From contig NZ_PDVP01000003.1 of the NCBI RefSeq assembly GCF_002727065.1, forward strand, positions 1 through 64,000: DNA of 64,000 bases. The letters run 5' to 3'. Positions 6,514 to 15,534 of the stretch are shown here, piece after piece. The notes beneath the pieces are model-generated. The model had not been told where the DNA came from and did no database searches. It saw only the letters and a list, made by a program, of their open reading frames with translations. The first letter of the stretch is position 1, and each line of letters begins with the position of its first letter. The stretch comes from Zhengella mangrovi. GTDB lineage: Bacteria; Pseudomonadota; Alphaproteobacteria; Rhizobiales; Rhizobiaceae. The position numbers were made by a program, and so were the translations under genes.

Positions 6514-8901
6514 ATGCTCAACCAGGAAACTGAACTCGTCCTTCCGCTGGAAGACGTTCGCCGTACAGACGTCGCCCGTGTCGGGGGAAAGAACGCCTCG
6601 CTTGGCGAGATGATCGGCACGCTCGCTGAAAAGGGGATTGCCGTTCCGTCCGGCTTTGCAACGACCGCCGATGCGTTTCGCCATTTCATCACCGCCAACG
6701 GCCTGAACGAAGCGATTGCCTCGGCCTGTCAGGCCTACGAGGCCGGCGCGGTCAGCCTGGCAGAGACGGGTGCGACGGTACGCACTGCCATCCTGTCGGG
6801 CGGCTGGCCCGACGACCTCGCTGCTGCCATCCTGGCCGCCTATGATCGCCTCTGTGCCGCGCGCGGTGGCGAACCGGTCTCCGTCGCCGTGAGATCCAGC
6901 GCCACCGCCGAAGACCTGCCGGATGCCAGCTTCGCCGGCCAGCAGGAAACCTTCCTCAACATTTCCGGCCGCGACGCACTGCTCGATGCGTGCAAGCGCT
7001 GCTATGCCTCGCTGTTTACCGACCGCGCCATCAGCTACCGTCAGGCCAAGGGCTTTGACCAACTCGCCGTCGCGCTCTCCATCGGTGTCCAGCTCATGGT
7101 GCGCTCCGATATCGGCGGCTCCGGTGTCATGTTCTCCATCGACACCGAGACCGGTTTTGACAAGGTGGTGGTCATCAACGCGGCCTGGGGCCTCGGCGAA
7201 AATGTCGTGCAGGGCGCCGTCGATCCGGACGAATATGTCGTCTTCAAGCCCTTCCTGGCCGATCCGAAGCTCGTGCCCATCGTCGAGAAGACGCGCGGCG
7301 CCAAGACCATCAAGATGATCTACGGCAAGGGCGACCAGCCGACCCGCAACGTGCCGACCTCGAAGGTCGAGCGCGCGGCCTTCGTGCTGTCGCAGGAGCA
7401 GATCCTCGCCCTTGGACGCTGGGCCGTCACCATCGAGGACCACTATGGCTGCCCGATGGACATGGAATGGGCACTGGACGGCGAGACCGGCGAACTCTTC
7501 ATTGTCCAGGCGCGGCCCGAGACGGTGCAGTCGGCCCGCGATCACGGGTCGATCAAGGCCCATGCCATCGCCAGCCATGGCGCGGTGCTGACCAAGGGCC
7601 TGAGCATCGGGGATTCGGTCGTCGCCGGACAGGTCTGCCTGATCGAGAGCGCCGCCGACATTGCCGATTTCATCGACGGCTCCATCCTCGTCACCGGCAC
7701 GACCGATCCGGATTGGGTGCCGGTGATGAAACGGGCGGCCGGCATCATCACCGACCATGGCGGGCGCACGTCCCATGCCGCCATCGTCAGCCGCGAACTC
7801 GGGCTGCCGGCCATTGTCGGCACCGGCAACGCGACCGCCATCCTTCACACCGGCCAGGACGTGACGATTTCCTGCGCCGAGGGTGATCAGGGCTTCGTCT
7901 ACGAAGGCACGGCCGACTATTCCGAGACGACGTTGCGGCTGGAGGATATCCCGGCGACCAGGACGAAGGTCATGCTCAACATGGCCAATCCCTCGGCCGC
8001 CTTCCGCTGGAACCAGTTGCCGGCCGATGGTGTCGGCCTGGCGCGGATGGAATTCGTCATCTCCAACCACATCCGCGTCCACCCGATGGCCCTGCTGAAG
8101 TTCGACTCGCTGGAGAACCCGGATGACAGGGCCGAGGTCGCTTCCCTGACGGCCGGCTACGACGACAAGGCGGAATATTTCGTCGATCGCCTGTCCCGCG
8201 GCCTGTCGCGCATCGCCGCGACGGTCTATCCGAAACCGGTCATCGTCCGCATGAGCGATTTCAAGACCAATGAATACGCCGGCCTTCTCGGCGGCCGCCA
8301 GTTCGAGCCGGTCGAGGAGAACCCGATGATCGGGTTCCGTGGCGCCTCGCGCTATTACTCGCCGCAGTACCGTGACGGCTTCGCGCTGGAATGCCGGGCC
8401 ATCCGCCGCCTGCGCGACGAGATGGGCTTCACCAACGTGATCATGATGATCCCCTTCTGCCGCTCGACGGCCGAGGCAGACCGCGTGCTCGAAGTCATGG
8501 CGGAGAACGGCCTGCGGCGCGGCGAGAACGGGCTTCAGGTCTACGTCATGTGCGAGATCCCGGCCAATGTCGTGCTCGCGGGCGCCTTTGCGCAGCGCTT
8601 CGACGGGTTTTCCATCGGCTCCAACGACCTGACCCAGCTTACCCTTGGCGTCGATCGCGATTCGGAGGTCCTCTCGGACCTGTTCGACGAGCAGGACGAG
8701 GCCGTCAAGTGGATGATCGCCAACGTCATCCGCGAGGCCCACGCGGCGGGCGCCAAGGTCGGCCTGTGCGGCCAGGCACCGAGCGATCACCCGGCGTTTG
8801 CCCGCTTCCTGGTCGAATGCGGTATCGACTCCATATCGGTGACGCCCGACAGCTTCATTCGGGTCAAGGAGCAGGTCGCGGCCGCGGAAAAGGCCCGCTG
8901 A
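6514..8901 (+). CDS. ppsA: Phosphoenolpyruvate synthase
   Basis: Makes PEP from pyruvate and ATP, giving AMP and phosphate, for gluconeogenesis. At 795 aa it has the normal length. The N-terminal PEP/pyruvate-kinase-like ATP-binding domain (about 1-350) is followed by the swivelling phosphohistidine domain with GGRTSHAAIVS, H421 being the phosphorylated residue, and a C-terminal PEP-binding barrel with GLCGQAP (C752). The ATG at 6514 follows CAGGAGA. The gene stands alone between a terminator and a convergent hairpin. Its place next to a polysaccharide locus may be incidental, although it feeds sugar precursor supply. Confidence 0.95.
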   Translation: MLNQETELVLPLEDVRRTDVARVGGKNASLGEMIGTLAEKGIAVPSGFATTADAFRHFITANGLNEAIASACQAYEAGAVSLAETGATVRTAILSGGWPDDLAAAILAAYDRLCAARGGEPVSVAVRSSATAEDLPDASFAGQQETFLNISGRDALLDACKRCYASLFTDRAISYRQAKGFDQLAVALSIGVQLMVRSDIGGSGVMFSIDTETGFDKVVVINAAWGLGENVVQGAVDPDEYVVFKPFLADPKLVPIVEKTRGAKTIKMIYGKGDQPTRNVPTSKVERAAFVLSQEQILALGRWAVTIEDHYGCPMDMEWALDGETGELFIVQARPETVQSARDHGSIKAHAIASHGAVLTKGLSIGDSVVAGQVCLIESAADIADFIDGSILVTGTTDPDWVPVMKRAAGIITDHGGRTSHAAIVSRELGLPAIVGTGNATAILHTGQDVTISCAEGDQGFVYEGTADYSETTLRLEDIPATRTKVMLNMANPSAAFRWNQLPADGVGLARMEFVISNHIRVHPMALLKFDSLENPDDRAEVASLTAGYDDKAEYFVDRLSRGLSRIAATVYPKPVIVRMSDFKTNEYAGLLGGRQFEPVEENPMIGFRGASRYYSPQYRDGFALECRAIRRLRDEMGFTNVIMMIPFCRSTAEADRVLEVMAENGLRRGENGLQVYVMCEIPANVVLAGAFAQRFDGFSIGSNDLTQLTLGVDRDSEVLSDLFDEQDEAVKWMIANVIREAHAAGAKVGLCGQAPSDHPAFARFLVECGIDSISVTPDSFIRVKEQVAAAEKAR

Positions 8902-8924
8902 CCGCTCGCGGACTTGAAAGACAA

Positions 8925-8974
8925 CCGGGCCGCCTTCCGGGAGACATGGTCTCCGCATGTGGAAGGCGGCCCGG
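8925..8974. terminator. Branched bidirectional hairpin between ppsA and the polysaccharide locus
   Basis: A 14-bp perfect stem (CCGGGCCGCCTTCC at 8925-8938, complement at 8961-8974) encloses a smaller nested stem GGAGAC/GTCTCC. It lies exactly between the convergent ppsA and GT2-PGT genes. The minus-strand side runs into a moderately T-rich stretch and the plus side does not. It probably terminates from both directions, more strongly for the minus-strand operon. Confidence 0.65.
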
Positions 8975-8986
8975 TGCCGGGGGCAA

Positions 8987-10774
8987 CTATTGACCCTTGC
9001 GGCCGGCCATCACGCCGAGCGTTTCCAGGGCAATGGAAAAATCGGTCTTCAACCAGCTCCACAGGGAATCGATCCTGAGCGCGTAGGCATGGTCCCAGCC
9101 GACCTTGGAACGGACATCCTCGATGCTTTCATCGTAGCCTTGGCGCACCTGCGCCAGGCCCGTGACGCCTGGAAGGATGCCATAGGTTCGCTCGACATAG
9201 AGCGGGATGCTCGTTTCGAGCTTGCCGAAAAAGACCGGGCGTTCCGGCCGCGGCCCGATCAGGGACATGTCGCCACGCAGCACGTTGACGGCCTGCGGCA
9301 GTTCGTCCAGGCGCGTGCGTCGCAGGAAGCGGCCGACCCGCGTGATGCGGGGATCGCCCTTGGAAGCCCAGGCGGCGCCGTGGCGTTCGGCATCCTGTCG
9401 CATGGTCCGGAACTTGATCAGGTCGAACAGTTCCGTCCGGTCTGACAGTGCCCGGCCGACGCGCAGTTGCCGGTAGAAGATCGGGCCGCGGCCTTCGAGC
9501 GCGATGGCGAGAGCCACCGGAACGAACACGATGGCGAGCACCGCCAGCAACACCAGGGAACCGGCGACATCGAAGATCCGCTTGGCGATGCGAACGGAAA
9601 CCGGCAGCGCATGGCCCGCGAGGTCCTCGGAGCGACGGCTCCATCGTCCGCGAACGTTGAACCGCCCGCAGAGCCACAACAGCGCCCCCAAACCGCTGGC
9701 GGCATACCCGGCGAGGACCGTTGCCGCCACGGTCTGGAACCGCGACCGGCGGTCTTCCGCCACCGAGAGGCTGCTCAGCGCGAACAGCATGCCAGCCCAT
9801 GCGAGGGCCGCGGGCGCGATGTAGGCCGGTCGTGTCAGGCCCAGCAAGGTTGCCGAAACGAACGCGATGCATAGCAGCAGCGGCATGATCGCCCGCAGGC
9901 CCTTGCCTGAGAGGAAAGCAAAGGCCAGCCCGGGCCGCCGCGGATCGGCCAGCCGGAAGAGCCGGACCGCCTGCTGCAGGTTGCCCGCACCGATGCGCAA
10001 GCGCCTTGCCATTTCCTGCCCGGGCCGTGTCCGTTCCCGCTCCCGCACGGAAATGGCCGGGTGAAGCACCCCGCGATATCCTTGCGCGATGATCGCCATC
10101 GGCAGCACGAAATCGTCGTTGATGGTGTCCGCCGGCAACGGCCGGAAGGCACTGCGGCGAAAGACGTGGAAAGCGCCCGAAAATCCGACGGGCGATCCCA
10201 GCGCCGCCTCGGCTGCCCGCAACCGGTTCTGCGTCATCCAGTAGCGCCGTTCGCCCGGCGTACCGTTCTCCGCGCAATCGTAGAGACCGCCGACGACACC
10301 CACGCCGCCATCCGCCATCGCCCTCGCGGCCGCTTGCAGCGCGTTGGCCGACAGGTCCGCCGAGGCGTCCGACAAGGCCACCAGTGGCGTCTCCGCTTCC
10401 GCGATGGCCTCGTTCAGCACCGCTATCTTTCCCCGGTTGGCCGGATGAACGATCACGCGGGCATCGATGCCGCGATCCGTCAGAAGGCTCAGCGCCTGCC
10501 GGGCAACCGCGTCCGTCCCGTCGGTCGAGCCGTCGCAGTGCACCCGCACGCGCAGCCGGTCGGCCGGATAGTCGAGCGCGGCGATGTTGGCGATCTTCTC
10601 CGCCATCATGCGCGCCTCCTGGTAGGCGGCCACGATTAGCGTGACCGCCGGCCATTCGGCCGGATCCGGGTCTCGCCCGCCGGCCGGTCCGGGCATGGAC
10701 AGCAGGCTGAGCGGATAGAGCAGGTGATGGTGAACGACCGCCAGCGAGGACGTCCAGAAGAGGGCCTCAAGCAT
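8987..10774 (-). CDS. GT2 glycosyltransferase fused to a phosphoglycosyl transferase (SypQ-SypR-like)
   Basis: The protein has 595 residues and two enzymes in one chain. Residues about 40-290 are a family 2 glycosyltransferase ([10 protein letters not shown], then DGSTDGTD and a DDFVLP acceptor region). Hydrophobic segments lie around 300-360. Residues about 395-595 are a WcaJ/SypR-type bacterial sugar transferase: [24 protein letters not shown] and [10 protein letters not shown]. The latter half would load the first sugar phosphate onto undecaprenyl phosphate and start each repeat unit. The GT2 half may add the next sugar. GGAGGTGAG precedes the ATG, inside the 3' end of the upstream gene, and the two frames overlap by 8 bp, so translation is coupled. 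In V. fischeri syp the equivalent functions are separate genes. Confidence 0.85.
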   Translation of the reverse strand: MLEALFWTSSLAVVHHHLLYPLSLLSMPGPAGGRDPDPAEWPAVTLIVAAYQEARMMAEKIANIAALDYPADRLRVRVHCDGSTDGTDAVARQALSLLTDRGIDARVIVHPANRGKIAVLNEAIAEAETPLVALSDASADLSANALQAAARAMADGGVGVVGGLYDCAENGTPGERRYWMTQNRLRAAEAALGSPVGFSGAFHVFRRSAFRPLPADTINDDFVLPMAIIAQGYRGVLHPAISVRERERTRPGQEMARRLRIGAGNLQQAVRLFRLADPRRPGLAFAFLSGKGLRAIMPLLLCIAFVSATLLGLTRPAYIAPAALAWAGMLFALSSLSVAEDRRSRFQTVAATVLAGYAASGLGALLWLCGRFNVRGRWSRRSEDLAGHALPVSVRIAKRIFDVAGSLVLLAVLAIVFVPVALAIALEGRGPIFYRQLRVGRALSDRTELFDLIKFRTMRQDAERHGAAWASKGDPRITRVGRFLRRTRLDELPQAVNVLRGDMSLIGPRPERPVFFGKLETSIPLYVERTYGILPGVTGLAQVRQGYDESIEDVRSKVGWDHAYALRIDSLWSWLKTDFSIALETLGVMAGRKGQ

Positions 10775-11831
10775 GGCTCACCTCCAGCGCCCGGTAGGCG
10801 TCGCGGGTTTCCGAGAACGAGAGGTTGGCCTGGATGAAAGGCCGCGGATCGCCGGCAGGCAGGCCTTCGAGGTGGCGCAGAAGGGCATCGGCCAGCCGCC
10901 ACGGTTCGCGGTCGCTGAGTGTCAGCGCCAGTCCGGTATCCGGGCACAATCCGTCGCGCACGCCACCGACATCGCTGGCGACGACGGGAACACCGCAGGC
11001 CTGCGCCTCCAGCATCGACAGCGGCAATCCCTCGGAGCGGGATGGCAGGCAGAAGAGGTCCAGCGCCGGGTAGATCGCGTTCGAACGGTCGGTCCGCCCG
11101 GGCATGATCACCCGCTCCGACAGTCCGAGCTCGCAGATCCGCTCGGTCAGCCGCCATCGTTCGCTCCCCTCGCCCCAGATGACCACCATCACGTCTTCGG
11201 GAAGGTAGCGTGCTGCCTCGACCATGCGATCGAAGCCCTTGACGTGTTCAAGGCGGCCGAGACAGCCGATGAGCCGCTTGTCTGTCGGCAGTCCGAGCCG
11301 CATGCGTGCCTCGTCCTTGCGGACCGGGCGAAACGCGTCGCAATCGACGCCGTTGGGAATGACGCGGAACGAAAAGCCGGTTCGCTTGCGCGCCGCATTC
11401 GCAACGACACGCGACACGGCCACCCTGTGGGGCCGGTAGAGCGCAAGGGCGCCGCGCACGAGGAGGCGCCGGCGCCACTGGTCAAGGTGCCAGGCATCGT
11501 GCTCCACGTGCGCATAGGTGTTGATGCCGGCAAGGCGTGTTGCGGCACCGCCATAGACCAGCGGGCCGGCGTGATGGGTCACGACGCTGCTGGCCTTGAT
11601 CTGGCGAAGCCGCCTGGCAAGCCGGAACGGAAGCCTGACATCGACGCCGGGGCACTTGCCGAACGCATCGAGACGGGTCGCCACCGCCCCGATCTTCGGC
11701 CAGGCATCGGCGAGCGTGCCGATCGTGCCCTCGAGGCTGAAGACATGGATATCGGGCGCTTCCGCCAGCGCGAGGACGAGGTGCTCGATTCCCCCTGGCG
11801 CGAAATTCTGGATGATGTGGACCTGCGTCAC
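10767..11831 (-). CDS. GT4 glycosyltransferase
   Basis: A 354-aa GT-B retaining glycosyltransferase of the polysaccharide repeat-unit pathway. The N-terminal acceptor domain starts NFAPGGIEHLV. The C-terminal nucleotide-sugar domain has LGRLEHVKGFD and the LPSRSEGLPLSMLEAQACGVPVV block containing the EX7E pair. It starts at GTG 11831 with AAGGGAGC upstream. The start lies 27 nt after the start predicted from the sigma-54-like promoter at 11869-11884. It is the first gene of a two-gene operon with the GT2-PGT fusion. The sugar transferred cannot be read from sequence. Confidence 0.88.
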   Translation of the reverse strand: MTQVHIIQNFAPGGIEHLVLALAEAPDIHVFSLEGTIGTLADAWPKIGAVATRLDAFGKCPGVDVRLPFRLARRLRQIKASSVVTHHAGPLVYGGAATRLAGINTYAHVEHDAWHLDQWRRRLLVRGALALYRPHRVAVSRVVANAARKRTGFSFRVIPNGVDCDAFRPVRKDEARMRLGLPTDKRLIGCLGRLEHVKGFDRMVEAARYLPEDVMVVIWGEGSERWRLTERICELGLSERVIMPGRTDRSNAIYPALDLFCLPSRSEGLPLSMLEAQACGVPVVASDVGGVRDGLCPDTGLALTLSDREPWRLADALLRHLEGLPAGDPRPFIQANLSFSETRDAYRALEVSHA

Positions 11832-11868
11832 TCAACGCTCCCTTGCGCAACTGCTTCGCCCTCCGGTT

Positions 11869-11884
11869 GGCAAGGAGCGTGCCA
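11869..11884 (-). promoter_or_regulatory. Sigma-54 promoter for the minus-strand glycosyltransferase operon
   Basis: Read on the minus strand the site is TGGCACGCTCCTTGCC, matching the -24/-12 consensus TGGCAYRNNNNTTGCW except for the last base. The predicted start is about 11858, giving a 27-nt leader before the GTG at 11831. Confidence 0.65.
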
Positions 11885-11920
11885 GTTGCCGGTGCCCGGA
11901 AATGCCGCGTCCTGCCCGCA

Positions 11921-11961
11921 AATTGCGATAACCGGCGGCCGATTGCGATTGCAGATTGCAA
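11921..11961. promoter_or_regulatory. Possible activator-binding repeats between the divergent sigma-54 promoters
   Basis: Several copies of TTGCGAT/GATTGC lie here, including GCAAATTGC (11918-11926) and TTGCGATTGCAGATTGCAA (11943-11961), whose ends are symmetrical. They sit 50-90 bp from each of the two facing sigma-54-like promoters, the usual place for enhancer sites of an NtrC-type activator. They do not obviously match the published SypG enhancer, and assignment to the local regulator is inference. Confidence 0.35.
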
Positions 11962-12012
11962 AGCGCTTCCATTTTTGCGCAGCCTGGGCGCCCCTTTTGA
12001 CGGGAAACGCAC

Positions 12013-12028
12013 TGGCATGGGGCTTGCT
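12013..12028 (+). promoter_or_regulatory. Sigma-54 promoter for the SypA-like operon
   Basis: TGGCATGGGGCTTGCT matches every defined position of the -24/-12 consensus TGGCAYRNNNNTTGCW. The predicted start is about 12039, giving a 22-nt leader before the ATG at 12061. Confidence 0.75.
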
Positions 12029-12060
12029 GATCGGCAGCCAGACAAAAACGGAGATCTGCC

Positions 12061-12348
12061 ATGCCGACGACAATCACCATTGAAGGCGACCTCGACGCCG
12101 CCCGTATCGCCACCATGCGTCCGGAAATGGATTTCATTGCCGGCAGCGACGCCGACGTCCTGTTCGACATGACCCGCTGCCGCTTCATCGACTCGTCGGG
12201 CGTCGGTGCCATCGTCTACCTGCACAAGCGCATGCGCGCCCGCGGTTACCGCATCCGTCTCGAAGGCCTGCAGGGTCAGCCGCTCAAGCTCCTGCGCCAC
12301 CTTGGCATAGCCGGCCTTCTCTCCGGCGATGCACGCACGGCAGCGTGA
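12061..12348 (+). CDS. STAS-domain anti-sigma-factor-antagonist-like protein (SypA-like)
   Basis: The protein has 95 residues, essentially one STAS domain. The switch motif FIDSSGVGAIV holds the phosphorylatable Ser (S45/S46), the equivalent of the SpoIIAA serine and of the SypA serine. In partner-switch systems a HATPase kinase phosphorylates it and a PP2C phosphatase removes the phosphate; the free form acts on a partner. Both activities are encoded by the protein at 16611-18122 in this locus. It heads the operon of lipoprotein, export protein, ATPase and glycosyltransferase genes, just as sypA heads syp. The next gene overlaps its stop. The downstream partner is unknown. Confidence 0.85.
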   Translation: MPTTITIEGDLDAARIATMRPEMDFIAGSDADVLFDMTRCRFIDSSGVGAIVYLHKRMRARGYRIRLEGLQGQPLKLLRHLGIAGLLSGDARTAA

Positions 12349-12353
12349 CCGCG

Positions 12354-12704
12354 ATGCGCATCATCCGCCCGACCGCTCTTCTGGCCCTCATGGCGGCTGT
12401 CGCAGGATGCGCGTCACCCTGGCCGCCGGAGGCCCGCGGTGGCGCTGCCGATCGTCTCGGCACGGCGCCGCGCGACTACGAGCAGACGCGGCAGACCCTC
12501 GACCGGGCAGTCCGGACCGGAACCATCGCGCCGGCCAGGGCCGCCTTAGCCCGCGAGCGCCTGTCGCTGGCGATCCGCGAACAGGCCGCCGGCCTCGCCG
12601 CCGACGCGGATGCCGATGTGCTGGCGGTCTCGATCTCGCTCGGCGGCGCCGACATCCCGTCCGCCAGCGGACACCAGACATGCCTGAAGGCACCCTGCAA
12701 CTGA
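12354..12704 (+). CDS. Small outer-membrane-type lipoprotein of unknown function
   Basis: The protein has 116 residues. It starts MRIIRPTALLALMAAVAGC, a signal peptide ending in a clear lipobox (VAGC) with Cys19 as the lipidated residue. The residue after Cys is Ala, so outer-membrane sorting is expected. The rest is Ala/Arg-rich and probably helical, with no family I know. An in-frame GTG at 12345 overlaps the STAS stop and could be used instead. Position between the STAS gene and the export gene suggests a role in assembling or regulating the secretion complex. Confidence 0.65.
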   Translation: MRIIRPTALLALMAAVAGCASPWPPEARGGAADRLGTAPRDYEQTRQTLDRAVRTGTIAPARAALARERLSLAIREQAAGLAADADADVLAVSISLGGADIPSASGHQTCLKAPCN

Positions 12705-12718
12705 ACGGAAGACCCGCC

Positions 12719-14827
12719 ATGTCCATCCTGTCGACCATCCGCACCCTGCTGCTGTTCCTGGCCCTGTTCGCGGTCATGCCGGCAACGGCCGGCGAACCGG
12801 TGACACTGCGCATCGGTGATACGCTCGCCCTTCAATTGCCCGGCGAAGAGACGCTGACCGGTGATTTCCCGGTCGACCGGCAAGGCGAGATCACGCTGCC
12901 CGAGATCGGGCCGCTGAAGGTCGCCGGCCTGGAACTGGACAAGGCAGGAGCGCTGATAAGGAGCCGGCTCGCGGCGGTCTTCCGCGACATCGAGCGATTG
13001 TCCGTGCGCATCGGGGAGCGCAAGCTCTTCGTCGCTGTCGCCGGACAGGTCAGGAAGCCCGGCACGCTGGAACTGCCCGGCGACGCCACGGTCGAGGTTG
13101 CCATTGCCGAGGCTGGCGGCATTTCCGCCGGGGCCCAACTCGACCGGATGAAAGTCGTTCGCGGCAGGAAGGAAATCGTCTTCGACTACAAGAAATACAT
13201 GGATACGGGCGACCGCTCGATCCTGCCGAAGCTCCAGCCGCTCGATATCGTCTTCGTCCCCATCTCGCCCCTCACCGGCAACGTCTTCATGGATTTTGAC
13301 GCCGAGACCCTGTCGCGCGCCGGCGACGGAGCCGAAAACGGCGGCTCGGTGCGAATTTTCGGAGAGGTGCAGCATCCGGCGCAGTTCGCCTACAAGCCGG
13401 AAATGTCGATCGTCGACCTGATCATGCGGGCCGGCGGCGTCACCCGCTATGCATCGGTGGAACAGATCCGGGTGATCACCGACAAGGGACCGGTGCTGTT
13501 CAACCTCCAGGCCTACCTGGACAGTGGCGATTCCAAGCTTCTGCCGGAGTTGAAGAAGGGGGCGACGGTCTTCGTTCCCATCGTTGCCGAACAGATCAGG
13601 CGCGGCAAGCACACGGTCTATGTCATGGGCGAAGTGGCCAAGCCCGGGGCGTTCGAAGCCCAGGACGGCGCAACCTTCATCGATATCCTCGCCAATTCGG
13701 GCGGCCCGACCCGCTTTGCGGAGACACGCCAGCTCCGGATCATCCGTGCCGGCGGAAAGGTGGAAATGTTCGACCTTGTCGCCTTCACCGAGGGCAAGGT
13801 GACCGACATTCCGCTGGTCAGGCCCGGCGATGCGATCCTCGTTCCGGAAAAGACGGAAACGCAGGAACCCTCCTGGCTCAGGATCCCCACCACCCGGGCC
13901 GTGCAGCTGATCGGCGCGGTCAACAAGCCCGGCCGCTACGAATGGTCCGACGATATGAGCCTCTTCGATCTCATCTCCAATGCTGGCGGACCGACCGGCC
14001 AGGGTGATCTCTCCGCCATCCGCATTCTCCAGCGCGCCGGCGATACGGCTAGACCGGTCCTGTTCGACATGAGGGCCTACCTTGAGAACGGCGGCCGCGA
14101 GGACACCGTGCCCGCCATCCACGCTGGCTACATCATCGAGGTGCCCGAACTGCCGGTCGATCCATCCGACAACAAGTCGCTATGGGTCCGCCAGGGCGCC
14201 GACCGGTCCATTTACATCATGGGGGCAGTCGGCGCGCCGGGCCGCTACGCGTTCAACGCATCGCTTGGCTTTCTGGACATTCTGGCTGCCGCCAACGGAC
14301 CGGCCGGCAATGCCGACCTTCGCCATATCCGTGTCTCCCTGCGCGGAGAGACCGACGCGGAACCCGTTCACGTCGATCTCTCCCGCTACATGGAAACCGG
14401 CGACGAGCGCCTGCTCCCCCGTCTTCAGCCGGGCGACATGATTTATGTTCCGGCGCAGGATCGCGACTGGATCGATGTCGATACCGCCGAGACCGTCCGC
14501 GTCCTCGGCGCCGTGGCCAAGCCCGGCCGCTATACCTTTTCCAGCCGGATGAACATTCTCGACCTGCTGGCCCAGGCGGGCGGCCCGTCCGACAGCGCGT
14601 TGCAGGACCGGATCGTCGTGGTCAACATGGGTCGCGAGGTCCGCGCCTTTCACTTCGACCTTCTGGCCTTCACGCGGACCGGCGACGCCCGCAAGCTCCC
14701 GGTCGTCCGTCCCGGCGACACCGTCTACGTGCCCGACAAGACCCAGAGCCAGTGGGCGAGAGTGATGACCACGGTCAAGGACGCGGCCCAGATCGTCGGC
14801 CTCGTGGCCGCCGTCGCCGCACTTTGA
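12719..14827 (+). CDS. Polysaccharide export protein with six SLBB domains (SypC-like)
   Basis: The protein has 702 residues. A signal peptide (1-24) is followed by a Poly_export domain (about 25-100, RIGDTLALQLPGEETL). Six SLBB repeats start near residues 103, 209, 300, 395, 498 and 593, each with a strand such as VYVMGEVAKPGAF and then a helix ending in AGGPT. Wza and most relatives carry one to three SLBB domains. It should form, or extend, the periplasmic part of the outer-membrane exit channel. There is no lipobox, unlike Wza, so the neighbouring lipoproteins may anchor it. The ATG at 12719 follows GGAAGA; a longer upstream frame overlaps the lipoprotein gene and has no signal peptide. 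A hydrophobic tail (IVGLVAAVAAL) ends the protein. Confidence 0.85.
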   Translation: MSILSTIRTLLLFLALFAVMPATAGEPVTLRIGDTLALQLPGEETLTGDFPVDRQGEITLPEIGPLKVAGLELDKAGALIRSRLAAVFRDIERLSVRIGERKLFVAVAGQVRKPGTLELPGDATVEVAIAEAGGISAGAQLDRMKVVRGRKEIVFDYKKYMDTGDRSILPKLQPLDIVFVPISPLTGNVFMDFDAETLSRAGDGAENGGSVRIFGEVQHPAQFAYKPEMSIVDLIMRAGGVTRYASVEQIRVITDKGPVLFNLQAYLDSGDSKLLPELKKGATVFVPIVAEQIRRGKHTVYVMGEVAKPGAFEAQDGATFIDILANSGGPTRFAETRQLRIIRAGGKVEMFDLVAFTEGKVTDIPLVRPGDAILVPEKTETQEPSWLRIPTTRAVQLIGAVNKPGRYEWSDDMSLFDLISNAGGPTGQGDLSAIRILQRAGDTARPVLFDMRAYLENGGREDTVPAIHAGYIIEVPELPVDPSDNKSLWVRQGADRSIYIMGAVGAPGRYAFNASLGFLDILAAANGPAGNADLRHIRVSLRGETDAEPVHVDLSRYMETGDERLLPRLQPGDMIYVPAQDRDWIDVDTAETVRVLGAVAKPGRYTFSSRMNILDLLAQAGGPSDSALQDRIVVVNMGREVRAFHFDLLAFTRTGDARKLPVVRPGDTVYVPDKTQSQWARVMTTVKDAAQIVGLVAAVAAL

Positions 14828-14839
14828 GGAGACAGGCCC

Positions 14840-15526
14840 ATGATTTCCAAGAGCCGGGACCTTGCCGCCCAGCGCGCCTATTCCGCCACGCTCGGCCGTG
14901 GCGCCCGAAGCCTCGCCGTGACCGGTTCGCAGCCCGATGCAGGGTCCTGCGGCCTGGCCGAGGATATTGCCGCCGCCGGCGCTGCCTTCGGCAAGCGCGT
15001 CCTCCTCGTTCGCGCGCGGCTCCGCCACTCCGGCGAACCGATGGGCGAGGATATCGCCACGAGCACCGAAGCCATATGGAAGACCTGCCGTACAGCCGGC
15101 AACATGCTCTGGACCATCGATGTCCCGGCCGGCACCGAACTGCACGCACTGCTGAACGACGGACAGCGGCTGGCGCTGGCTGTCGCGGACTGGCTGGAAC
15201 GGTTTGATGCCGTTGTCTTCGATTGCCCGCCCTTCGAAACCGCGCAGCCGGCGATCTACACGCCCCTGACGGCCTCGGCCGCCGAGGCGGTCGTGCTGGT
15301 CACGCTGCCCGGCACCGTGCCCCGTGCCGGCATGGAGGAAGTTCTGAAATGGCTGACGGAATCCGGCGCGGTCGTTTCCGCGCTGGTTCTCAATGACAGG
15401 CTCAACCCGACGCTCGCCCAGGAGATGATACGCGAGGTCCGGCGGTTCCAGCGGTTCCTGCCCCATCTTGTCGCCTGGATGACCCGCAAGGTCGAGGGCT
15501 GGCCGGCCCTGAACATGCACCATTGA
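14840..15526 (+). CDS. SypD/CpsD-like P-loop ATPase with degenerate nucleotide site
   Basis: The protein has 228 residues and resembles the cytoplasmic half of bacterial tyrosine kinases that work with Wzz-type proteins. The fold landmarks are there: a start strand RSLAVTG, GKRVLLV at 51-57 and Walker B-like VVFDCPP. The Walker A lysine is missing (GSQPDAGSCG, residues 29-38), and Walker A' LLVDADLR has become LLVRARLR. There is no tyrosine-rich tail. Normal ATP-dependent autophosphorylation looks unlikely, so a structural or regulatory role is inferred. GGAGA precedes the ATG. The next gene overlaps or abuts its stop, so it is translated with the glycosyltransferase. Confidence 0.75.
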   Translation: MISKSRDLAAQRAYSATLGRGARSLAVTGSQPDAGSCGLAEDIAAAGAAFGKRVLLVRARLRHSGEPMGEDIATSTEAIWKTCRTAGNMLWTIDVPAGTELHALLNDGQRLALAVADWLERFDAVVFDCPPFETAQPAIYTPLTASAAEAVVLVTLPGTVPRAGMEEVLKWLTESGAVVSALVLNDRLNPTLAQEMIREVRRFQRFLPHLVAWMTRKVEGWPALNMHH

Positions 15527-15534
15527 GGTTCGCG

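Noticed and set aside
6289-8958. An 889-codon minus-strand frame across ppsA
   Set aside because: It is antisense to a full-length PEP synthase with intact motifs, and its composition is that of a shadow frame.
12329-12718. N-terminal extension of the SLBB export protein
   Set aside because: The extension overlaps the lipoprotein gene in another frame and removes the signal peptide from the N-terminus. A ribosome-binding site precedes the ATG at 12719.
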